Below, one piece after another: positions 35,484 through 43,519 of a DNA stretch of 64,000 nt. The stretch covers positions 124,001-188,000 of the forward strand of contig NZ_VTOL01000012.1 of assembly GCF_009801115.1 (NCBI RefSeq). The letters are read 5' to 3'. Source of the DNA: Dyadobacter sp. 3J3 (GTDB taxonomy: Bacteria > Bacteroidota > Bacteroidia > Cytophagales > Spirosomataceae). Every line of letters begins with the position of its first letter. Position 1 is the stretch's first letter. The notes beneath the pieces are model-generated. The model did no database searches, was not told where the DNA came from, and saw only the letters and a list, made by a program, of their open reading frames with translations. A program made the position numbers and the translations under genes.

Positions 35484-35762
35484 TCAAAGCGAATAATACA
35501 GATCGCCTGAAACAGAGAATTGACCGGGGTTTATCTTTTCAACTGTAGATACATCCCGGTTTTTACGCATAAGCGCAACAACAGAATCTAGATCCATCAT
35601 TTGAGAAACTTCCAGTGCAAGAACACCGACAAAATTTTTCCCTTTGACAATCAAATTAAGGTGTTTAATTTTTACTCCTTTCACCGATTCGATCAGCGAA
35701 GTTATTTTGTGAAGACTAAGACCTTTGCGGTATGCAATTTTAATCTGATACGTGTTTTTCAT
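35484..35762 (-). CDS. small ACT-like domain protein
   Basis: A 92-residue stand-alone protein with an apparent ACT-type beta-alpha-beta-beta-alpha-beta pattern: the segment R-K-G-L-S-L-H-K-I-T-S-L-I-E, then V-K-I-K-H-L-N-L, F-V-G-V-L-A-L-E-V and a second helix before V-S-T-V-E-K-I. This strongly resembles the C-terminal ACT domain of RelA/SpoT-type enzymes, but no synthetase or hydrolase domain is attached. ACT domains bind small ligands, often amino acids. It lies downstream of the cysteine desulfurase gene on the same strand (195-bp gap with an inverted repeat). The function is unknown; the fold call is by pattern only. Confidence 0.6.
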   Translation of the reverse strand: MKNTYQIKIAYRKGLSLHKITSLIESVKGVKIKHLNLIVKGKNFVGVLALEVSQMMDLDSVVALMRKNRDVSTVEKINPGQFSVSGDLYYSL

Positions 35763-35875
35763 TTCGAAACCTGTTTATGATCATAGTAATTGGAAAACAC
35801 TATTGCACTCATACTTAAACAAATACCTCGTTACAATGTAAGAAAATTATTAAATCAATCAAACCGCAAATTTGG

Positions 35876-35929
35876 ATATTCACTGTTTTAGAAAAAATTT
35901 TAATCTTAATGATCCAAAACAGTGAATAT
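35876..35929. repeat. 14-bp inverted repeat downstream of the cysteine desulfurase gene
   Basis: ATATTCACTGTTTT at 35876-35889 pairs with AAAACAGTGAATAT at 35916-35929, with a 26-nt A+T-rich spacer. No T-run follows on the minus strand, so a terminator role is uncertain. Confidence 0.5.
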
Positions 35930-35957
35930 ATGCAAAAGCCGACTCAACCAACTTCCA

Positions 35958-37148
35958 TCATTGGGCCCAGGCAAACAATTGCTGGGCACCAATTGACTCC
36001 TCAACTATATTATTATCAATCTCATAAATTTTCGAAATTGTGCTGACAATCCGGTCAATTTCTTCTGTTGTGTTGAATTTGCTAAAAGAAAAACGGACAT
36101 TTTCCCTGTTATCTTCATGTTGAATAGCGGAGATCACATGTGAACCGCCGTTGCCTAAATTGGAACAGGCGCTACCACCGGACACGGCTATACCGAAAGT
36201 ATCCAGGCTATTGACCAAACTTCCCGACTGCAAACAAGGGAAAGAAATATTCACAACCGAGCTAAGGCTTTTAGATGAAGACTTACTTTCGCCATTAAAA
36301 CTGATCTCCGGTATTCCAATGTTTTCAAGCTGGGAAATTAATCTCTGTTTAAGTGCAGCTGTTTTTTTATGAATACGATCAAAATCACGGTAAGCGATTT
36401 CCAGTGCCTTGGCCAGACCAACAATTCCGATCACATTTTCGGTACCTCCTCTTTGTCCTTTTTCCTGTGCCCCTCCCAAAATAAATGGTTTCAGCTTATG
36501 TTTTTTATTGATATAAATAAATCCGACACCTTTTGGGCCATGAAATTTATGAGCCGACCCAACCAGAAAATCTGCTGGAAATTCTTTTAAATCAATTTTC
36601 ACCTTACCAATCGTTTGTGTAGTATCGGTATGAAATACAGCATTGTATTTTTCCGCCAGTTTGTTAATCGCTTCGATATCGGTAATATTTCCAATCTCAT
36701 TATTTGCATGCATCAAACTGATGAGCGATTGTGGGTTGGCCGCTAATAAATGTTCAAGATGATCAAGATCTATATTGCCTTTTTTGTCAAGCTTCACATA
36801 ACTGATTTCAATATTGCCTTCTTTTTCCTGTTTCAACAAAGGCTGCAAAACCGCTTTATGTTCAATTTTACTTGTGATTGCATGTGTCAAATCATATTCC
36901 CTGACCGATTCTGACAAAGCGAGATTATTGGCTTCGGTAGCACCTGACACGAAAAATATTTCTTCGGATGATACTCCTAATAACCTGGCAATTGTATTTC
37001 TGGAATTGTCAATCATTTCCCGGACTTTCCGTCCAGCCCAATGACTTGATGATGGATTTCCAAAATTAGTTGTCAAATAAGGCAAAATTGCTTCAATCAC
37101 CTCAGGATCAATGGCCGTCGTCGCAGCGCTATCACAATAAATTTCCAT
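35958..37148 (-). CDS. cysteine desulfurase (NifS/IscS-like)
   Basis: PLP enzyme that removes sulfur from cysteine to give alanine and a protein persulfide, used for Fe-S cluster or other thio-cofactor assembly. PLP-binding Lys201 lies in S-A-H-K-F-H-G-P-K-G and the persulfide-carrying Cys328 in S-G-G-S-A-C-S-N; H-T-D-T-T-Q-T (about 173-179) replaces the usual H-T-D-A-A-Q. The 396-residue length is typical of class I enzymes. No iscU or suf gene is next to it, so a specialised role is possible. It lies 41 bp downstream of a TlpA-type thioredoxin gene, perhaps on the same transcript. Confidence 0.92.
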   Translation of the reverse strand: MEIYCDSAATTAIDPEVIEAILPYLTTNFGNPSSSHWAGRKVREMIDNSRNTIARLLGVSSEEIFFVSGATEANNLALSESVREYDLTHAITSKIEHKAVLQPLLKQEKEGNIEISYVKLDKKGNIDLDHLEHLLAANPQSLISLMHANNEIGNITDIEAINKLAEKYNAVFHTDTTQTIGKVKIDLKEFPADFLVGSAHKFHGPKGVGFIYINKKHKLKPFILGGAQEKGQRGGTENVIGIVGLAKALEIAYRDFDRIHKKTAALKQRLISQLENIGIPEISFNGESKSSSKSLSSVVNISFPCLQSGSLVNSLDTFGIAVSGGSACSNLGNGGSHVISAIQHEDNRENVRFSFSKFNTTEEIDRIVSTISKIYEIDNNIVEESIGAQQLFAWAQ

Positions 37149-37189
37149 AATCTGGTTTTTAGTTTGTTATCTGTTTACTGAAAGAAAAG

Positions 37190-38434
37190 TTACGGCAGCG
37201 GCTCAGCGATCAGCTTTGCAAGATCTGTGTTCCATTTTTTGACATAGTCATCATAAAACTGTCCGGTTCCTTTTCCTGAAAATCCGGTATGGATTTCTTT
37301 CACTTTTCCATCACGGCCTATAATAATTGTTGTTGGAAAGGCAATGAATTCTTTGAGCGCAACCAATTTCCGGGCTACTTCATCTTTGTCATTTTTACCT
37401 GCAAAAAGTAAGTCGTACTGTATATCGTAGCGGGTCTTTAATTTGGTCAACGTGTGTTTTGCAAATTCGTAATCATCTTTTGCTTCAAATGCCAAACCGA
37501 TGATCTCAACACCTTTACTTTTATTTTCTTTATACCAGGGCGCCATAAACGAAACCTGATCGATACAGTTCGGGCACCAGGTTCCCATTAATTCAATGAT
37601 CACAACCTTTCCTTTGTATTTTTCATCACTCAGCGAAACCTGGTTTCCATTCAGATCCGGGAAAGTAAAATCCAGTTTTTCATAACCCGGTTTTAAGAAA
37701 GTAAGCGAATACGCGTCGGCAAGTGCTGCGTTGTCATCTTTAATTCCTTTGAATTTTGTAGCATTCGGTCCGAAACCGATGGCGCCTTCAATGGATTTTC
37801 CGTCAATAATTTTCCCGGTAACATACGAAGGACCTGATCCTGTAAAACCTGAAAGTAAAAATTCGTCTCCCTGAACATTTCCCTGCAATTCGCGACTATC
37901 GCCGGTAATTGACAAAATGATACCATTCAGTTTGTTTCCTTTTTGTTCAAAAACAGCCACACGATCCGCGACCGCTTTATCTGACTGAATTTTTACCACC
38001 CATTTTCCGGTAATATCTGCTGTTGGCTTAATCTCCTTACCTGGTTCAACAAAACGGTAATTTTTATTTGGTTGAGCCGTAAAAGGAATTGTTCTGTCTA
38101 CACCAGGAACCAGACTCTTATGAACGCCAGTCATACTTCCATCACTTTCTATCTTTGCAAAAAAGGCCGCTTCAAACGTATTCATCGTCACCTGCAACGA
38201 ATCTGTTGAGAAGTATTTAGCATTAAAATCATCACGACGATCACCGTTAATTGCCGTCAACACCAGTTGATTTCCGTCTTTCTTTTTCACTTCAAAATTA
38301 AAAGGAACATCTGTTTCTCCTACTTTGAAAACCCCACGCCAGATACCTTCTTTAATCTGCTTGCCCTGTGCATGAGCAGAAATGACAACCGTAGCCGTCA
38401 GAAAAATTGTCAATAATAAGCGATTGATTTTCAT
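37190..38434 (-). CDS. exported TlpA-like thioredoxin-fold protein
   Basis: Periplasmic redox protein. Signal peptide at residues 1-22 (ends A-H-A-Q). Residues about 25-245 form a beta-rich N-terminal region found before thioredoxin domains in many Bacteroidota proteins. The thioredoxin domain (about 252-410) has the redox-active W-C-P-N-C (Cys287, Cys290) after the L-M-G-T strand and a cis-proline region F-P-T-T-I-I. It could reduce periplasmic disulfides or act in cytochrome maturation like ResA/TlpA. The pairing with a cysteine desulfurase downstream is noted, but no joint pathway is evident. Confidence 0.88.
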   Translation of the reverse strand: MKINRLLLTIFLTATVVISAHAQGKQIKEGIWRGVFKVGETDVPFNFEVKKKDGNQLVLTAINGDRRDDFNAKYFSTDSLQVTMNTFEAAFFAKIESDGSMTGVHKSLVPGVDRTIPFTAQPNKNYRFVEPGKEIKPTADITGKWVVKIQSDKAVADRVAVFEQKGNKLNGIILSITGDSRELQGNVQGDEFLLSGFTGSGPSYVTGKIIDGKSIEGAIGFGPNATKFKGIKDDNAALADAYSLTFLKPGYEKLDFTFPDLNGNQVSLSDEKYKGKVVIIELMGTWCPNCIDQVSFMAPWYKENKSKGVEIIGLAFEAKDDYEFAKHTLTKLKTRYDIQYDLLFAGKNDKDEVARKLVALKEFIAFPTTIIIGRDGKVKEIHTGFSGKGTGQFYDDYVKKWNTDLAKLIAEPLP

Positions 38435-38773
38435 ATGAGCTTGAACTTAATAATATAAAGTATATAATCTCTACCAGTTAACTATATAATAAGTTAAAAA
38501 TTTAATTAAATCACTCTTTTTCAGAGTAATGACAACAAAATTCCCTTAACGTTGTATCTCGGGCAACAATTTGTATTCAGTGGATTCTAAAGATTTATCA
38601 TTAGAATTAGGTTGGGGCACCTTATTAGTCATAGGTTGCCAGAAGATCATTGAGCCTAACCTCTCCCTTCGTTCTTTATAAATCTACTATTTTGATAGAC
38701 AAAGTTCTATTATATTTTTTTCCTGTGCAAGCATTATCTTTTATTTTTTTTAAAGATTAATTTGAAGCATTTT
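38435..38773. other. 339-bp intergenic region
   Basis: The gap lies between the tail of the sugar epimerase-like gene and the start of the TlpA-like gene, both on the minus strand, and must contain the TlpA-gene promoter. It is A+T-rich with no clear consensus promoter, hairpin or small gene. Confidence 0.5.
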
Positions 38774-39619
38774 TCACAGGTTTAAGGACCGAAGAAATTT
38801 CAGTCCATCGATGGCAATGGATTCCTTTGAAGGTTCCATTTTTCGCCATATTGAAGCAGCTTTGGCTATAATTTTAACATCAGGCGTGAAAGATTCAATT
38901 ACGATATCGCCTGCATAATCGATTTTATCGAGTGCAACAAAAATCCTTTCCCAATTAATCTGGTCACCGCCAGGTGTACCTCTGTCACTGCCGGACGCAT
39001 GTAAAAGTGCTAATTTGCTTCCTGCTTTCAGGATCGCCAATGCCGGATCCTTCTCTTCAATATTCATATGAAAAGCATCGAGATGGATACGAAGTGCGTC
39101 GCTGCCCACATCGCGGATCAGGGTCAGCGCCTGTTCACAAGTATTGATCAAATCCGTTTCGTAGCGGTTTAGCGGTTCAATGGCTAACTTGACATTTACC
39201 TTTTCAGCATCAGCGGCAAGTATCTGAAGATTTTTTACAACAGTAAGCCATTGTTTTGTCTTTTCTTCTTCCGGGACAAGATCGGCTCTTCCAACGGCAG
39301 AATAAATTGGTCCGGCAACGAGCGAACTTCCTAAAACAGGAGCTATATCAATGAGTTGTTTAATATATTCCAAAGACACCACCTGCTCTTTTCTATTTCC
39401 ACGCAAATCCCTTCCGGGACCCGTTGCAGCACAAACAGAATGGCATTCCAAACCGTTATCGTCCAATGCTTTTTTTATCAAAACAGCATCAATATTCGCT
39501 GGATCTTCCACCGCAATTTCTACAAAATCAAAACCCCATTCTTTAAACTTTGGAAAAAAGCTTATGCTCTCATTCGTAAAAGGAGAGGAAAACAAATAGG
39601 TATTGATACCGAATTTCAT
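38774..39619 (-). CDS. sugar isomerase/epimerase (TIM barrel, ketose 3-epimerase-like)
   Basis: Xylose-isomerase-like TIM barrel of 281 residues. Metal-binding and catalytic residues expected for D-tagatose/D-psicose 3-epimerases are visible in order: E in L-A-I-E-P-L-N-R-Y-E-T-D, D-A-F-H-M-N (Asp and His), the H-A-S-G-S-D-R-G-T-P-G segment, and I-E-S-F near the end. It is the last gene of a minus-strand cluster with an FG-GAP protein, a lipoprotein and a rhamnose/H+ symporter, so it probably interconverts a ketose during deoxysugar or sugar use. The exact substrate cannot be told. Confidence 0.85.
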   Translation of the reverse strand: MKFGINTYLFSSPFTNESISFFPKFKEWGFDFVEIAVEDPANIDAVLIKKALDDNGLECHSVCAATGPGRDLRGNRKEQVVSLEYIKQLIDIAPVLGSSLVAGPIYSAVGRADLVPEEEKTKQWLTVVKNLQILAADAEKVNVKLAIEPLNRYETDLINTCEQALTLIRDVGSDALRIHLDAFHMNIEEKDPALAILKAGSKLALLHASGSDRGTPGGDQINWERIFVALDKIDYAGDIVIESFTPDVKIIAKAASIWRKMEPSKESIAIDGLKFLRSLNL

Positions 39620-39658
39620 GAATATTGAATTGAAAGTGTGTATTAAAGGTAGATGAAA

Positions 39659-40828
39659 TTACTGTTTTTGCTGCTCAAAATAATGAACTCCTTTTTTATT
39701 TCCGATCACAAAATCCGGCAGACCATCCTTATTCATATCTTCTATTTCAATATGCAGACCTCCTCCTGCCTCATTATCAATTTTATGCGTAATCCAGGTC
39801 GGCGTTTTTCCGGGTTTAAATTCATACCAATACGTCACAGCTGCATCTTCCGCTCCCGGATCTCCTCCATTATGTGCATACCAGCGTTTTCCCGTAACCA
39901 GATCCGGGAACCCGTCACCATTTATATCTTTAAAGCCAAGTCCATGCGATTGAGAAAAATCTTTGGCAATTTCATGCTCTGTCCAGGATCCGTCTTTTCC
40001 CTGCTCATGCCACCAGATTCCGTAATTATGCGCCGAAGAGCTGATGATATCATTTAACCCATCCTGATTAACATCGTAAACATACATTTGTGCGCAATCC
40101 TGACTTAGCTTTGCCGGGTGAAATTTCCAGTTCGGTTTTTTAGGATCAGCCGAACCTTCCCACCACCCGTCTTTCACAAGAACATCTTTTTTCCCATCTC
40201 CGTTAATATCTCCATAACCCAGGCCGTGGGTATATTTATCGGTAGCAACTTTTTCATCGCTGCTGATTATGTTATTTTCCCATTCAGTATCACCCTTTTT
40301 TCTTGGCGGACTAAGCCAGATCACCTGCTTTTTCTGTGGATCATTCGCCAAAAGATCCAAACGGCCGTCTCCATCAATATCAACAAAAACCGGCGACTCA
40401 TTTCCTATGGAAGGATGAATTACCCGAGCCGTCCACTGTCCCGTTTTATTTTTAGGATTTTCATACCAAACTGCCGGATTTCCTGCAATATCAATCCGTA
40501 TCAAATCCACCCAGCCGTCCTGATTGACATCTGAGCTGAAATCCAGAAAGGAATCGCTGTATCCGTTTTTCCAGGAAAAAGCATTTACCGGCATAATTTC
40601 ATGTTTTGTCCAATTTGGTGCTTCAAACCAGTAGGCACCGGAAAGAATATCTTTTTTACCATCCTTATTTACATCACCAATAGCGGCGCCTTCGGCAATA
40701 AAATCAGGCGTTACCTCATACTTTTTAAAAACACCGCTGGAAACTTTCTTTTGTGCCTCGGCTACAAAACCTCCTGCCAGCATGACCTGTGCGAAACAAA
40801 ATAATTGAGCATACTTTACATATTTCAT
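39659..40828 (-). CDS. secreted FG-GAP/VCBS repeat protein
   Basis: Exported protein of 389 residues with a signal peptide (ends V-A-E-A-Q). It contains about six calcium-binding-like repeats of the type D-(I/V)-(N/D)-x-D-G-x-x-D, for example D-V-N-K-D-G-K-K-D, D-V-N-Q-D-G-W-V-D, D-I-D-G-D-G-R-L-D, D-I-N-G-D-G-K-K-D and D-M-N-K-D-G-L-P-D. These form a seven-bladed propeller of the FG-GAP/VCBS type. No T9SS sorting domain is present, so it is probably periplasmic or surface-retained by other means. It is part of the rhamnose-transporter cluster and may bind or process a glycan. Confidence 0.88.
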   Translation of the reverse strand: MKYVKYAQLFCFAQVMLAGGFVAEAQKKVSSGVFKKYEVTPDFIAEGAAIGDVNKDGKKDILSGAYWFEAPNWTKHEIMPVNAFSWKNGYSDSFLDFSSDVNQDGWVDLIRIDIAGNPAVWYENPKNKTGQWTARVIHPSIGNESPVFVDIDGDGRLDLLANDPQKKQVIWLSPPRKKGDTEWENNIISSDEKVATDKYTHGLGYGDINGDGKKDVLVKDGWWEGSADPKKPNWKFHPAKLSQDCAQMYVYDVNQDGLNDIISSSAHNYGIWWHEQGKDGSWTEHEIAKDFSQSHGLGFKDINGDGFPDLVTGKRWYAHNGGDPGAEDAAVTYWYEFKPGKTPTWITHKIDNEAGGGLHIEIEDMNKDGLPDFVIGNKKGVHYFEQQKQ

Positions 40829-40897
40829 ATTTTCAGGTAATTAAGTGGTCAGGAATGTTTTGTCAGGTTATTTTTATAAAGCAATGCGGGATGCGAA

Positions 40898-42151
40898 TTA
40901 TTTCAATGAAAACGTTTCTTCAACAGAATCAAGGTCGACACCCAAAACAGCTTTTGATATCTTGTTAAGATGCGCTTTTTGTCCTTCAAAATGAAAAGTA
41001 CTATGCCGGTGAATCAACTTTTCATTTTTCTTTAATAACAATACATTTGAATTCGATTCCAGCTCATAAAACGGCCCCATTTGAGTGCCATCTTCCAGCG
41101 GACCATCGTTATAGGCGTTAAGCGCATCGCCGCCAAAAGGATCTTTATGCAGTTCCCAGGTGGATTTGAGGTATTCTCCTTTCGGTTCCAAATCATATAA
41201 AATGATTGTTAAAATACCTTTTTCAGCATCATAACTTCCCGCAGTATTCCTGGCAGACTTTGGCGACAAGCCTATTTTACTTCTGAATTTCCCATCAGCT
41301 TTCAAAAACACTGCAGAATCTTTAATGACCAGTCTGTCCTCCGGAATATTCCCAAAATAATTGGAAGTCAGCAACGGTTTCTCTGAATTGGCTTTTGAAA
41401 AAGGAGCTACAATCGTTGTTTTTGGTGATGGTTTAAACATACCCAAAATCCAGATACCCAAAGCTCCGGTTTGTTTTTTCCAATCTTCACCCAAATTGGT
41501 AACCGCGTTTTCAGAAGTATAACCAATGGTTTTTATATTTTCAAAATCCGGAACAGAAAGCAGATTCTTAATCTCAGCTTTGCTGATCATTTTAACCTGA
41601 CGCTCAATTAAAAGGTCAAACTTTGTTCCGATGTTATTTTCCAGAACTGTTTTTTTCTTAAAACGTACCGAAGCAGCATCTGAGGAAACCACATCAAACG
41701 GCTCGGAATCGATTACCGCCGGAGTCTGCCAGTTTTCATAAACAAACGATTTTCCCTTTTTGAAATAAACAGAAAACTGACCGCCTTCGGGAGAAAACCA
41801 GAATCTATCTTCGCCTCCCAGTGCGTTAAAATGAGGTTTATTTTCACCGCTTTTGATAAGCTCATAATTCAGCCAGCCATAACTGTTTCCGGAATCTCCG
41901 GCAGCTGTACTCGTCATAACCCTACCCTGATAATCCGCAACAACGATAGCCTGTGATTTTTCATCATCAGGAGATTTCAAAACGATAACCTGTTTGTATT
42001 TTTTCAAAAAAGACAGGTCGTACCCAAAGGTACCTTCCTGGCTTGCTGTATTTTCTTCCACGTTATTTTCCTGCTTATTTTTCTTCTCCTGACAAGCCAT
42101 GGCTTCCAGCATAATGATAATATAAATTGAAATTTGATTTTTCAGGATCAT
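40898..42151 (-). CDS. lipoprotein of unknown function (DUF6786-like)
   Basis: A 417-residue protein with a hydrophobic N-terminal segment ending L-E-A-M-A-C, predicting lipidation at Cys19, then an Asn/Glu/Lys-rich linker and a large beta-rich domain. Repeated strand-turn motifs such as G-G-E-D-R-F-W-F-S-P-E-G-G and a C-terminal H-R-H-S-T-F-H-F are seen. It resembles the DUF6786 family (recalled, not checked), reminiscent of galactose-mutarotase-like sandwiches. It lies 14 bp downstream of rhaT, so it is co-transcribed with a sugar symporter and may be a surface sugar-handling protein. Confidence 0.7.
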   Translation of the reverse strand: MILKNQISIYIIIMLEAMACQEKKNKQENNVEENTASQEGTFGYDLSFLKKYKQVIVLKSPDDEKSQAIVVADYQGRVMTSTAAGDSGNSYGWLNYELIKSGENKPHFNALGGEDRFWFSPEGGQFSVYFKKGKSFVYENWQTPAVIDSEPFDVVSSDAASVRFKKKTVLENNIGTKFDLLIERQVKMISKAEIKNLLSVPDFENIKTIGYTSENAVTNLGEDWKKQTGALGIWILGMFKPSPKTTIVAPFSKANSEKPLLTSNYFGNIPEDRLVIKDSAVFLKADGKFRSKIGLSPKSARNTAGSYDAEKGILTIILYDLEPKGEYLKSTWELHKDPFGGDALNAYNDGPLEDGTQMGPFYELESNSNVLLLKKNEKLIHRHSTFHFEGQKAHLNKISKAVLGVDLDSVEETFSLK

Positions 42152-42165
42152 TTCACAAGACCAGA

Positions 42166-43248
42166 TTATTCATGCAAATAATTACCGTAGCCCACGATCA
42201 AAACGGAGAGGACAATAACCAAAATCCCGGAAACAATCGTTGTCAGCGTTTTTTTGGCAACACCTTTCCATTCATTAAGAACCAAACCCCACGTATTGGC
42301 AATTAAAATGATAAAGGCCATATGCAAAATCCATGAACTTGCACCGTTCCCCAATTTACTTTCTCCCATACCGTAAAAGAAAAACTGAAGAAACCAGGTT
42401 GTACCGGCAAGTGCTGAAAAAATGTAGTTTGAAAGAAGCGGTGTACTTTTATCTGTGTAGTTTCCAAACGTTTTATTACGAGCATTCAACATCATGCACC
42501 AGATAAAATTGGTAGTCAATCCACCAAGTAAGATCACGATATAGGTCACATTATTCTGGAAAAGGAAATTGCCTTGCCCGGGATTTGCAGCCTGCCAGGT
42601 TGCATTTGCTTCTTCCGCCATTACTTTTCCGGCATCAATTCCAAATGCAAAACATGCGCTGAGAATACCCGAAATAATAGAAACTGTAAGACCTATACCA
42701 ATTTTGAATTCGGTGTTACCCTCTGACACAATGCCACTTTTTTTCAAGTCGCTATCTTTCATCGCACCGGCTTTTCCACAGATAATAATACCGATGACAC
42801 AGACCAGCAAGCCAAGCAAAACCATTTGTCCCCAGTTGCTATTGATCAGATCAGAAATGGAATCTTTCCCTGTTTTTGGATTAAATTCGTAATAAACGGA
42901 TGGAATCAAAGCACCAAAGACCGAACATAAACCGAGGATGATAGAACTCCCCAGCGACACGCCCAGATACCTCACACCCAGACCGTAAGTCAAACCACCA
43001 ATTCCCCACAGCACACCAAAAAAGTAGGTCAGAAATAAAACGCCGCCATCCGTATGCGCGATAATTTCAGTGTAACCCGGAATGGTAAGATAAGCTGCAA
43101 GTGGTGGAACGATCAACCAGGAAAACAAGCCACCAACGATCCAGTAAGTTTCCCATGCCCAGCCTTTGACTTTTTTGTAAGGAATATAAAAACTGCCGGA
43201 AGCAAAACCGCCAATGAAATGAAAAAGTACACCAAGAAGTGCCTGCAT
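42166..43248 (-). CDS. rhaT: L-rhamnose/H+ symporter RhaT-like
   Basis: Inner-membrane sugar transporter of 360 residues with about ten hydrophobic segments. Family signatures: the N-terminal G-V-L-F-H-F-I-G-G-F-A-S-G-S-F-Y-I-P, the V-K-G-W-A-W-E-T-Y-W segment and L-G-V-S-L-G-S-S-I-I-L-G. It imports L-rhamnose or a similar 6-deoxysugar with a proton. It is the first gene of the minus-strand cluster rhaT - lipoprotein - FG-GAP protein - epimerase. No rhaA, rhaB or rhaD genes are in the window, so the sugar could also be a different one. Confidence 0.88.
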   Translation of the reverse strand: MQALLGVLFHFIGGFASGSFYIPYKKVKGWAWETYWIVGGLFSWLIVPPLAAYLTIPGYTEIIAHTDGGVLFLTYFFGVLWGIGGLTYGLGVRYLGVSLGSSIILGLCSVFGALIPSVYYEFNPKTGKDSISDLINSNWGQMVLLGLLVCVIGIIICGKAGAMKDSDLKKSGIVSEGNTEFKIGIGLTVSIISGILSACFAFGIDAGKVMAEEANATWQAANPGQGNFLFQNNVTYIVILLGGLTTNFIWCMMLNARNKTFGNYTDKSTPLLSNYIFSALAGTTWFLQFFFYGMGESKLGNGASSWILHMAFIILIANTWGLVLNEWKGVAKKTLTTIVSGILVIVLSVLIVGYGNYLHE

Positions 43249-43519
43249 GAGGTTTTAGGGTTTAATGGTCTGTGGTTAAGATATCCGGCTAATGGCCAGT
43301 TATGCATTTAACCCGTAAGTTGCCATACGAACAGAAATAGCGCATCCTGTACCGTACTGCTCGAAATACGTCTTTTTGAATTATAAATTAAATAATTCTA
43401 TGGACACTACCTCCTAAGTAATTGAGTGCTAGTATTTACTCTTTCACTAGCGATTTTATAATTTTAAGTTACTTTTTTATCAATAATTTAACATGGCAAA
43501 TTCTAGCCATCAGAAGAAA

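Noticed and set aside
39653..40534. Open frames of 134 and 138 codons on the plus strand opposite the FG-GAP gene
   Set aside because: They are antisense to a well supported gene and reflect the repetitive codon pattern of its Asp/Gly-rich repeats.
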